DNA from: Pseudomonadota bacterium
GTDB lineage: Bacteria > Pseudomonadota > Alphaproteobacteria > Rhizobiales > Rhizobiaceae
Assembly (NCBI GenBank): GCA_023399465.1
Contig: JAEWPB010000135.1
Span: forward strand, 1 to 11,544
Direction: 5' to 3'
DNA: 11,544 bases
Shown: positions 1-7,341 of the stretch, in pieces
Position numbering within the stretch: the first letter of the stretch is position 1
Layout: the number at the start of each line of letters is the position of its first letter
Notes under the pieces: model-generated
Database searches by the model: none
Told to the model about the DNA's origin: nothing
The model's input: the letters and a program-made list of their open reading frames with translations, nothing else
Translations under genes and position numbers: made by a program

Positions 1-296
1 ACGCTCGACCTCATCAAGGACCAGCCGCTGAAGACGCCGCGCTTCACGACGCCGGGTCCGGTCACGCGGCATCTCGATGCCAAGGGTTACGAGGTCACGA
101 CCGGCATCGGTCCGGACCTGTGGACCGCGGCCAAGGACGCCGTCGCCAACATGGTCGATCTTCTCGCGACGACGCAGAAGATGGATCCGGTCGACGCCTA
201 CATGCTCGTTTCGACCTGCGGCGATCTTCGTATTTCCGAGATCGTCGACATGCCGAATGTCGTGGTCAGCTTCTACTTCCCGAGGGCCGTCTTCGA

Positions 297-300
<4 letters not shown>
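1..300 (+). CDS. Acetamidase/formamidase family protein, C-terminal part (5' truncated by window)
   Basis: The open frame enters from the left edge and ends with TGA at 298-300, giving 99 residues. The sequence resembles the C-terminal part of the FmdA/AmdA family, metal-dependent amidases that hydrolyse formamide or short aliphatic amides to ammonia and the acid. Family-like stretches are the TTGIGPDLWTAAKDAV segment, the DAYMLVSTCGDLRISEIVDMP segment and the closing VVVSFYFPRAVF. The catalytic core would lie upstream and cannot be checked. The stop overlaps the start of the next gene as ATGA, so the two are probably translated together. In this setting the amidase may process a compound imported by the neighbouring ABC system; that is inference. 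The family call is fairly secure, the substrate is not. Confidence 0.82.
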
Positions 301-2066
<1,766 letters not shown>

Positions 2067-2344
2067 GCCCGATGCACGCGCTGCGAAGGCAGTCGTGTGC
2101 GCTAGAGAAACCCTTGTCGTTCATTGAAGCCGGCGACCACGGCGACAGTAGCTAAGTGGCTCGCAGCTATTGGGGCGGGAATGAACGCCCCGACATCAGC
2201 TATCCGAACCTCCGCTATCCACTGCAGATCATCGCCCGCGCAACGGCCAGAACCATCTATTCGTGCCCCAAGCCGACCATTTGATCACCATGCCAAATTG
2301 CCTGGGATCGCGCTCGCGAAAATCAAGGGGCGGCTAGCCCGCGC
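2067..2344. other. Intergenic region between two converging genes
   Basis: These 278 bases separate the ABC ATPase stop from the stop of the minus-strand aminotransferase. I see no convincing gene. Features present are a GC hairpin at 2172-2191, a 4-bp stem at 2330-2342 followed on the minus strand by a T-rich stretch (a weak terminator candidate for the aminotransferase), and CATTTGATCA at 2278-2287, which matches the left ten bases of the palindrome at 3588-3601. A 92-codon frame starting at 2124 has arginine/serine/proline-rich composition, overlaps the aminotransferase end and has no recognisable motif. Confidence 0.6.
2172..2191 (+). terminator. Possible terminator hairpin after the peptide ABC ATPase gene
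   Basis: GGGGCG (2172-2177) pairs with CGCCCC (2186-2191) across an 8-base loop, about 105 bases downstream of the ATPase stop. There is no T-run after the stem, so it is not a classical intrinsic terminator. It could be a transcript end structure or chance in GC-rich DNA. Confidence 0.3.
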
Positions 2345-3514
2345 TCAGAGCGCGTTGAAAAAACTGCTGAGCCGATCCATCGCGAGCTCCAGGCGCTCGT
2401 AGCTTTCCGAGCCGAAGCAAACCCGCAGGTGGCTGTCACCCGCCTCGCCATAGAACCCGCCGGCCTCGACCACGACGCCGGCTTTTTCGAGAATGAGGTC
2501 GGCCGCCTCCTGCGATTTCAGGCCGGTACCACTGATGTTCGGGAACGCGTAGATCGTGCCTTGCGGGCTTTCGCAGGTCACCCCGGGCATCTGGTTCAAA
2601 CGGCTGACCACGAGATCGCGCTTGCGGCGATCGTCGGCCACCATCGCCTCAAGAATTTCAGGTTCGCCAGTAACGGCGGCAAGCGCGCCATACTGGATGA
2701 ACGTGTTGACATGGGTGATCTCATTGGCCGTCAGCTTGAGCAGCGCCGGCATCATGCTGGCATCGGCGGCGATATAGCCCAGGCGCCAGCCATCCATCGC
2801 ATAGGCCTTGGTGAAAGCGAACATCGAAATGGTCCGCTCCTTCATGCCGGGGAGCGAGGCGATCGACACGTGCTCGACGCCGTCGAACAGGATCTGTTCG
2901 TAGACTTCGTCGGAAACGACCGCGAGATCGTGGCGAATGGCGAGATCGGCGAGAATATCCAGCTCGGCGCGGGAATAGACGCGACCCGTCGGGTTGGAGG
3001 GGTTGACCAGGACAATCATGCGCGTCCGCGCCGTGATCAATGGCTCGATCAGTTCGCGCTTGATCGAGAAGTTGTCGTGCTTGTCGAGCGGCGCCAGCAC
3101 CACCTTGGCGCCGGTCATCTCGATCTTGTTGATATGCTGCGGATAATAGGGCTCGAGCAGAATTGCCTCGTCCCCCTCGTCGAGCAAAGCCATGAAGGCG
3201 ACGAAGGACGCCTGCGTGAGCCCGTTGGTCATGAGAATTTCGTCGGGCGACAGCGATATCTTGTTGTAGTCGGCAAGCTTTTTCTGCAGCGCGCGGCGCA
3301 ACGCCGGCTCGCCCCGCAAGTCGGAGTAGTGAACCAGCCCGTCGCGCAGCGCCTTCACGGTCGCTTCCTTGATGTGATCGGGCGTATCATGGAACGGACG
3401 GCCGAGCTCGAGATGGATGAGATCGGCGCCCGACGATGCCATCGCGGCAGCCTTCTGGAACATTCCGAAGCTCTTGGGTGAGGTCTGCGTAATCCGTCTC
3501 GCGAAGCGTGGCAT
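2345..3514 (-). CDS. Class I/II pyridoxal-phosphate aminotransferase
   Basis: This 389-residue protein is a full-length fold-type I aminotransferase, expected to be cytosolic and to move an amino group between an amino acid and a 2-oxo acid. Visible family marks are the N-P-x-G segment NPSNPTGRVY (171-180; Asn174 would contact the cofactor), SDEVYE (201-206; Asp202 and Tyr205 cofactor contacts), the Schiff-base Lys236 in FAFTKAYAMDGWRLGY, and the C-terminal carboxylate-binding Arg364 in SHLRVCFG. It resembles aspartate/aromatic-type aminotransferases; the substrate cannot be assigned. It is transcribed divergently from the GntR regulator gene, with a perfect palindrome in the shared region (3588-3601), so it is probably under that regulator together with the downstream transporter operon. 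The ATG at 3514 has a modest GGGAA-type ribosome site on the minus strand. Confidence 0.93.
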   Translation of the reverse strand: MPRFARRITQTSPKSFGMFQKAAAMASSGADLIHLELGRPFHDTPDHIKEATVKALRDGLVHYSDLRGEPALRRALQKKLADYNKISLSPDEILMTNGLTQASFVAFMALLDEGDEAILLEPYYPQHINKIEMTGAKVVLAPLDKHDNFSIKRELIEPLITARTRMIVLVNPSNPTGRVYSRAELDILADLAIRHDLAVVSDEVYEQILFDGVEHVSIASLPGMKERTISMFAFTKAYAMDGWRLGYIAADASMMPALLKLTANEITHVNTFIQYGALAAVTGEPEILEAMVADDRRKRDLVVSRLNQMPGVTCESPQGTIYAFPNISGTGLKSQEAADLILEKAGVVVEAGGFYGEAGDSHLRVCFGSESYERLELAMDRLSSFFNAL

Positions 3515-3582
3515 TTCAATTCCCGATCAGTTGAATGTTTTCGGACGGCCTTTTGGCGGTCCATTCGCAGTGCTAACCCACA

Positions 3583-3611
3583 TTGAGCATTTGATCAAAT
3601 GATATTCTACT
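3583..3611 (+). promoter_or_regulatory. Candidate promoter of the GntR regulator gene
   Basis: TTGAGC at 3583-3588 and TCTACT at 3606-3611 are 17 bases apart, each matching four of six consensus sigma-70 positions. The spacer is almost exactly filled by the palindrome at 3588-3601, which would fit autorepression. Transcription would begin near 3618, leaving a leader of about 70 bases with the hairpin at 3628-3646. The match is moderate and could be fortuitous. Confidence 0.35.
3588..3601. promoter_or_regulatory. Perfect palindrome, candidate GntR operator (site 1)
   Basis: CATTTGATCAAATG is a perfect 14-base palindrome in the divergent region between the aminotransferase and the GntR gene. 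Its core TTTGATCAAA recurs in the palindrome at 4533-4544 before the transporter operon. FadR-type regulators bind short palindromes as dimers, often near their own gene. The site lies between a possible -35 (TTGAGC, 3583-3588) and -10 (TCTACT, 3606-3611, 17-base spacing) of the regulator gene, where binding would block RNA polymerase. The promoter match is only partial; the palindrome itself is seen directly. Confidence 0.68.
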
Positions 3612-3618
3612 TGTTTCC

Positions 3619-3650
3619 CGCGACCCCAGGGGATAGATTTTCCCCTCGCG
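3619..3650 (+). promoter_or_regulatory. Stem-loop in the leader of the GntR gene
   Basis: AGGGGA (3628-3633) pairs with TCCCCT (3641-3646) around a 7-base loop. CGCG at 3619-3622 can pair with CGCG at 3647-3650 if five bases bulge on the 5' side, making ten pairs in all. It ends about 22 bases before the ribosome binding site. It could affect message stability or translation of the regulator; there is no T-run to make it an obvious attenuator. Confidence 0.4.
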
Positions 3651-3672
3651 ACCAACAACCTGACATACCGGC

Positions 3673-3678
3673 AAGGAG
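3673..3678 (+). promoter_or_regulatory. Ribosome binding site that sets a TTG start
   Basis: AAGGAG, a near-perfect Shine-Dalgarno sequence, sits eight bases before the TTG at 3687. It supports TTG as the true start of the GntR gene; no ATG in this frame occurs until residue 53, inside the helix-turn-helix. Confidence 0.8.
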
Positions 3679-3686
3679 TTCTGAAT

Positions 3687-4388
3687 TTGGCTTTGGACGA
3701 CAACTTTGGGCCAGTTTCAGCGCGCGTGACGGTCCAGGACGCTGTATACCTTAAGTTGCGCGAAGCTCTCCTGATCGGCCGCTTCGATCCCGGCCAGGTC
3801 TTGACCATCGCATCGCTTTCGCAATCCTTTGACACCAGCCACATGCCGGTGCGCGAGGCCTTGCGGCGGCTTGCCGCTGAGAACGCGCTCGAGGTTGCCC
3901 GCAATGGCTCGGCCCGCGTGCCGCCGGTCAGCAGCGCGAGACTCGACGATCTATGCCGGGCGCGCGCTGCTATTGAAGGTCTAGCCACCGAACTGGCGAC
4001 GCAGATGGTCACGCCGGAGGAAATCGACGCCATGGAGGCGGTGGTCAATACGCATGAGGCCTGCGCGCAAGACGGCCAGGTGTTCGAGATGCTCACCACC
4101 AATCGCGAATTTCACTACCTGATCTACAAGGCCTCGCGGTCGGAAGTCCTCATTCAGCTGATCGACACCCTGTGGTTGCGATACGGGCCCTACATGCGCA
4201 TGCTGTCAGCCTATGTGGAACCGCGCATGGCAACCGAGGATTTTCGTTCCTACACCGTTCATCACCGGAGAATCATCGCGGCGATGCGGCAGCGCGACGC
4301 AGTTCGCGCGCGCGAGGAAATGGTCGCCGACATCAGGGACACGCAGGATCTGCTGCGACACCTCATCGACACCCCGGACGCGGCTTGA
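3687..4388 (+). CDS. GntR family transcriptional regulator, FadR subfamily (FCD domain)
   Basis: The 233-residue protein has a winged helix DNA-binding domain at about 15-80, with the typical LREALLIGRFDPGQ and SHMPVREALRRLAAE stretches, followed by an all-helical FCD ligand domain at about 85-225. FCD domains usually bind a metal and a carboxylate effector through an Asp/Asn-x3-His pair and two further His. Here NREFH (Asn139, His143) and His192/193 are visible, while the last His position appears to be Asp215, so metal binding may differ. Translation starts at TTG. The gene lies between the divergent aminotransferase and the amino acid uptake operon, with a matching palindrome on each side, so it probably controls both in response to the imported compound or a metabolite. 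Repressor is the likeliest mode but is not shown by the sequence. Confidence 0.92.
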   Translation: MALDDNFGPVSARVTVQDAVYLKLREALLIGRFDPGQVLTIASLSQSFDTSHMPVREALRRLAAENALEVARNGSARVPPVSSARLDDLCRARAAIEGLATELATQMVTPEEIDAMEAVVNTHEACAQDGQVFEMLTTNREFHYLIYKASRSEVLIQLIDTLWLRYGPYMRMLSAYVEPRMATEDFRSYTVHHRRIIAAMRQRDAVRAREEMVADIRDTQDLLRHLIDTPDAA

Positions 4389-4446
4389 TTGTCTGGCGCC
4401 TGCTATCGGCTCGCTGTTCCTGCCTACGTTCTGATAGTAATTAGTC

Positions 4447-4480
4447 TGATTTTTCAATGAGATGGAATTTTGAAACATCA
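4447..4480. repeat. Imperfect inverted repeat upstream of the transporter operon
   Basis: TGATTTTTCAA (4447-4457) and TTGAAACATCA (4470-4480) are inverted copies matching at ten of eleven positions, with a 12-base spacer. The dyad centre lies 75 bases upstream of the centre of the palindrome at 4533-4544. It is AT-rich, unlike the surrounding DNA. It could be a binding site for a second regulator or a transcript-end structure of the GntR gene; the sequence alone does not decide. Confidence 0.4.
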
Positions 4481-4482
4481 AT

Positions 4483-4498
4483 CCTGCGGTCCCGCAGG
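4483..4498 (+). terminator. GC hairpin between the GntR gene and the transporter operon
   Basis: CCTGCG (4483-4488) and CGCAGG (4493-4498) form a perfect six-pair stem with a four-base loop, about 95 bases after the GntR stop. No T-run follows on the plus strand. It may contribute to ending the regulator transcript and so separate it from the operon behind it. Confidence 0.35.
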
Positions 4499-4507
4499 CC
4501 TGCCAGA

Positions 4508-4536
4508 TTGACGGCCGAGATGTTATGTGATCTTTT
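4508..4536 (+). promoter_or_regulatory. Weak candidate promoter of the enzyme-transporter operon
   Basis: TTGACG at 4508-4513 matches five of six bases of the -35 consensus. The sequence 17 bases later (TCTTTT, 4531-4536) is a poor -10 and runs into the palindrome at 4533-4544. If real, the operator covers the -10 region and start site. I record it because the -35 is good and the placement makes regulatory sense. Confidence 0.25.
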
Positions 4537-4544
4537 GATCAAAA
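4533..4544. promoter_or_regulatory. Perfect palindrome, candidate GntR operator (site 2)
   Basis: TTTTGATCAAAA is a perfect 12-base palindrome ending 15 bases before the ATG of the kynureninase-like gene. It shares the ten-base core TTTGATCAAA with site 1 at 3588-3601. Its position, just before the ribosome binding site, suggests it overlaps the core promoter or start site of the operon. The matched pair on both sides of the regulator gene is the main evidence. Confidence 0.68.
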
Positions 4545-4559
4545 TACTTGAGGCCTGAA

Positions 4560-5699
4560 ATGTCCAATTACTTCCTCTATCACTCCATAGGCACGTTCCC
4601 CGGCAAGGCGGAGCAAATGAGCGAGGCGCTGACGCGCTTCTCATCGACATGGTCTGCGGAGGACGACGGTCAGTGGCCTGCGGCCCTCGCAGAGCGCCAA
4701 GCATTCATCGACGCCTGGCGTGAGGTTATCGGCGCGCCGGCCGGGTCGCTGACCACGGCCGAGAATGTCACCACCGCGCTTTACAGCCTGATCGGGGCGC
4801 TTCCGGCGGAACGGCTGCGCGGCAGGCGCCTGCTTGTCGCCGCAGATTGCTTTCCGAGCCTGCATTTCCTGCTGGCGGGCATTGCCGATCGTTTCGGCTT
4901 TACGCTCGACACCGTGCCTTTCCGGGAGGGCGAGGCCTGGGTTCGCGATGAGGATTTCATCGCGCATTGGCAGGACGATGTCGGCCTGGCTCTTCTCACC
5001 TTCGTGTCCTCGACCACGTCGCACAAGGTGGATGTCGAGCGGCTGGCCGCGCATGGACGGGCGATGGGCTCGATCGTCGGCGTGGATATTACGCAGGGTG
5101 TGGGTGTGCTCCCCTTCTCGGTAGCTGAATGCGATGCGGATTTTGTCGTGTCGACGTCGCTCAAGTGGCTTTGCGGCGCATCCGGCGCCGGTATCCTCTA
5201 TGTCCGCCCGGAGCTGATTGCGTCCTGCCGACCGGAGTTGCGCGGCTGGTTCAGCCAGGAAAACCCTTTCTCCTGGGACTTCGACAAGTTCCTCTACGCC
5301 GGCGACGCCCGCCGCTTCGACCATGGCACGCCGGCCATTCTCGCATCCGTAGCCTCGCTGCCGGGCATTCGCTGGGTGATGGAGCGCGGCATCGACGCGA
5401 TCCGCGCCAATAACCTGCAGGCAACGCAACGGATCATCGACCGGGCGCAGGATCTCGGCTGGACGCTCGCTTCGCCCCTGAATGACGACGAGCGCGGCGG
5501 CAGCGTGATGTTGACACTGCCGGCGACGGCCGAGCCTGCCGCCGTTGTTTCTGCCCTCAGGGCCGAGAAAATCTATTGCGACGCACGTGGCAGCACCATG
5601 CGGCTTTCCCCCGGCATCGTAACGGCTGCCGATGCGGTCGATGAACTGTTCAACGCACTGGAACGCATCGTGCCTACCGGAGGACCTCCACGCGCCTGA
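4560..5699 (+). CDS. Kynureninase-like / class V aminotransferase-fold PLP enzyme
   Basis: The 379-residue protein belongs to PLP fold-type I, closest in layout to kynureninase and related class V enzymes. Marks are the opening YFLYHSIGTFPGK, the cofactor-binding Asp176 in GVDITQGVGVLPF, the Schiff-base Lys202 in STSLKWLCGASGAG, and the closing MRLSPGIVTAADAVDEL. Kynureninases cleave the side chain of kynurenine; other members are desulfurases or aminotransferases, so the reaction here is open. The length fits a kynureninase-like enzyme. No kynurenine-pathway partners are nearby, which argues against routine tryptophan degradation. I chose ATG 4560, six bases after TGAGG (4549-4553); a TTG at 4548 is in frame but would leave no space after the palindrome. 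It is probably the first gene of the operon with the three ABC genes, so it likely acts on the imported compound (inference). Confidence 0.85.
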   Translation: MSNYFLYHSIGTFPGKAEQMSEALTRFSSTWSAEDDGQWPAALAERQAFIDAWREVIGAPAGSLTTAENVTTALYSLIGALPAERLRGRRLLVAADCFPSLHFLLAGIADRFGFTLDTVPFREGEAWVRDEDFIAHWQDDVGLALLTFVSSTTSHKVDVERLAAHGRAMGSIVGVDITQGVGVLPFSVAECDADFVVSTSLKWLCGASGAGILYVRPELIASCRPELRGWFSQENPFSWDFDKFLYAGDARRFDHGTPAILASVASLPGIRWVMERGIDAIRANNLQATQRIIDRAQDLGWTLASPLNDDERGGSVMLTLPATAEPAAVVSALRAEKIYCDARGSTMRLSPGIVTAADAVDELFNALERIVPTGGPPRA

Positions 5700-5766
5700 A
5701 GCCGATACACCGGCAAGGGTCGTCGGGATCCCTCGAAACTCCTGCAAAAAAGAAAAGAGAGGAACT

Positions 5767-6552
5767 ATGTTTAAAAAAGCAATTTTGACAGCCGCAGCCT
5801 TGTCGATGATGGTTTCATCGGCATTTGCAGAAGGAAAACTGGTGGTCGGCGCCTACGCCGCCAATCCGCCATGGGAATACCGCAATGAAGCCGGCGTTTT
5901 CGAAGGCTTCGAAATCGACGTCGCCACGGAAGCCGCAAAGCGCATCGGCATGGAAACCGAATTCCAGCCGCTCGGTTTCCAGGCGCTGTTCGCCGCGACA
6001 AGCTCCGGCCGCATCGATTTCGCCATCTCGTCGATCTCGATCAACAACGACCGCCTCAAAACCCAGTCCTTCACCCAGCCCTACTACGACAGCGACGGCA
6101 CGATCGTCGGCAAGGCCGGTTCTTCGGTCAAGACGCTTGAAGACCTCAAGGGCAAGGTGATCGGCGTCGTCGCCGCCACCACCGGCGAAGCCTGGGCCAA
6201 GGAAAACGCCGAGAAGCTCGGCATTGCCGAAGTCAAGAGCTACGCGGCCCAGCAGGATCTCCTGCTCGACGTGCAGAACGGCCGCATCGAAGGCGGCGCG
6301 GGTGAACTGGCCGGCTTCCAATATGCTATCCAGAAGATTCCGGCGCTGAAGATCCTCGTGCGCATTCCGACCGGCGAACGCTTTGCGATGATGGCGAAGA
6401 AGGACCATGAGATCCTTCCGAAGATCAATGACGCGATTTCCGAGATGAAGGCGGACGGCACGCTCGCGGCCTTCCACAAGAAGTGGTTCGGCGTTGATCC
6501 CGATGCCGGCACCTCCACCGTCACCGCCATGCCAATCCCGGCAGCGCAGTAA
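5767..6552 (+). CDS. Polar amino acid ABC transporter substrate-binding protein (family 3)
   Basis: This 261-residue periplasmic protein starts with a signal peptide (lysines, hydrophobic core, cleavage probably after AFA at 21). The mature part is a bacterial family 3 binding protein of the HisJ/GlnH/ArtJ class. Visible ligand-site features are PPWEY (Trp36 in the aromatic position), ISSISINNDR with Arg96 expected to bind the alpha-carboxylate, the TTGEAW turn (138-143), and the C-terminal AFHKKWFG. The position that usually holds an Asp for the alpha-amino group reads Glu180 in GGAGELAGFQYAI. The start is ATG 5767 with AGAGG just upstream; the frame is open earlier but without a signal peptide. 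It delivers ligand to the permease and ATPase encoded next. The ligand is probably amino acid-like and cannot be named from the sequence. Confidence 0.93.
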   Translation: MFKKAILTAAALSMMVSSAFAEGKLVVGAYAANPPWEYRNEAGVFEGFEIDVATEAAKRIGMETEFQPLGFQALFAATSSGRIDFAISSISINNDRLKTQSFTQPYYDSDGTIVGKAGSSVKTLEDLKGKVIGVVAATTGEAWAKENAEKLGIAEVKSYAAQQDLLLDVQNGRIEGGAGELAGFQYAIQKIPALKILVRIPTGERFAMMAKKDHEILPKINDAISEMKADGTLAAFHKKWFGVDPDAGTSTVTAMPIPAAQ

Positions 6553-6562
6553 GGAACAACAG

Positions 6563-6588
6563 GGCTGCGGCGTGGACGCGCCGCAGCC
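6563..6588 (+). promoter_or_regulatory. Strong intercistronic stem-loop after the binding-protein gene
   Basis: GGCTGCGGCG (6563-6572) and CGCCGCAGCC (6579-6588) form a perfect ten-pair stem with a six-base loop, starting 11 bases after the stop. No T-run follows, and the permease starts 50 bases later. Stem-loops in this position in binding-protein-dependent operons are known to protect the upstream message from 3' decay, so more binding protein than permease is made. That role is inferred from position. Confidence 0.65.
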
Positions 6589-6638
6589 TCCGTCATTATC
6601 CATCGAACCAAGGCACGTCGCGCCGTCGGGTAGAAAAC

Positions 6639-7316
6639 ATGGGCCTGATCGAAACTTTCTTCAACTGGGATATCCTCGTTCGGTCGTTTCCCATCCTGTT
6701 GCGCGGTCTCGGCAATACGCTGCTGCTCGGGATCGCCGCGATCTTCTTCGGCAGCATCTTCGGCCTGCTGATATGCTTCGTCAGGCTCTACGCGCCGAAG
6801 CCGTTCCAATATCTGGCGGTCGCCTATATCGACATCTTCCGTGCGCTGCCGATCTTGGTGGTGCTGATCCTGATCTATTACGCGCTGCCCTTCGTCGGCA
6901 TCTCGTTCTCCTCCTTCACTTCAGTGACGCTTTCGCTGTCGATGGTGCTCGCAGCCTTTACCGCAGAAGTCTGCCGCGCCGGTATCGAGAACGTGCCAAA
7001 GGGCCAGTTCGAGGCGGCAGCCAGCCTCGGGCTGTCGTTCTGGCAATCCATGCGCAAGATCATCCTGCCGCAGGCGATCAAGGTCGTGATCCCGCCGCTG
7101 ACGTCCAACAGCATTTCGACATTCAAGGACACGGCGCTTGCTTCCGTGGTCGCCATGCCCGACCTGCTCAAGCAGGCGAGCGACACCCAGGCGCTGATGG
7201 CCAACCCGACGCCGCTCATCGGCGCCGCCATCATCTATTTCCTCTTGCTCTGGCCGATGGTCCGCCTGGTCGGTTACCTCGAAAAGCGCAGCGCCGCGGC
7301 CAAGATGGCGCGCTAA
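6639..7316 (+). CDS. Polar amino acid ABC transporter permease (HisM/GlnP family)
   Basis: A 225-residue inner membrane protein with about five hydrophobic segments, beginning near residues 15-50 (SFPILLRGLGNTLLLGIAAI, then FGSIFGLLICFV) and ending near 195-212 (LIGAAIIYFLLLWPMVRLV). The N-terminal RGLGNTLLLG segment is typical of this permease family. The cytoplasmic EAA loop that docks on the ATPase is EAAASLGLSFWQSMRKIILPQA, followed by the usual IPPLTSNSISTFKDTALAS region. Only one permease gene is present, so a homodimer is likely, as for GlnP-type systems. The ATG at 6639 follows a weak ribosome site, consistent with lower expression than the binding protein upstream. Confidence 0.92.
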   Translation: MGLIETFFNWDILVRSFPILLRGLGNTLLLGIAAIFFGSIFGLLICFVRLYAPKPFQYLAVAYIDIFRALPILVVLILIYYALPFVGISFSSFTSVTLSLSMVLAAFTAEVCRAGIENVPKGQFEAAASLGLSFWQSMRKIILPQAIKVVIPPLTSNSISTFKDTALASVVAMPDLLKQASDTQALMANPTPLIGAAIIYFLLLWPMVRLVGYLEKRSAAAKMAR

Positions 7317-7341
7317 GGCCAAAGACAACGGGTATTCCGAC

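Noticed and set aside
2124..2402. A 92-codon plus-strand frame between the ABC ATPase and aminotransferase genes.
   Set aside because: No motif, no good ribosome site, biased composition, and it runs into the aminotransferase gene antisense.
2429..3481. A 350-codon open frame on the plus strand opposite the aminotransferase.
   Set aside because: It is rich in Arg, Gly, His and Asp with no motif, and lies wholly antisense to a well-supported enzyme gene. GC-rich codons often leave such mirror frames open.
4641..5747. A 368-codon minus-strand frame opposite the kynureninase-like gene.
   Set aside because: Same mirror effect; the plus-strand product has clear PLP-enzyme motifs and a ribosome site, the minus-strand one has neither.
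5815..6603. A 262-codon minus-strand frame opposite the binding-protein gene.
   Set aside because: Composition is typical of an antisense shadow and the plus-strand gene has a signal peptide and family motifs.
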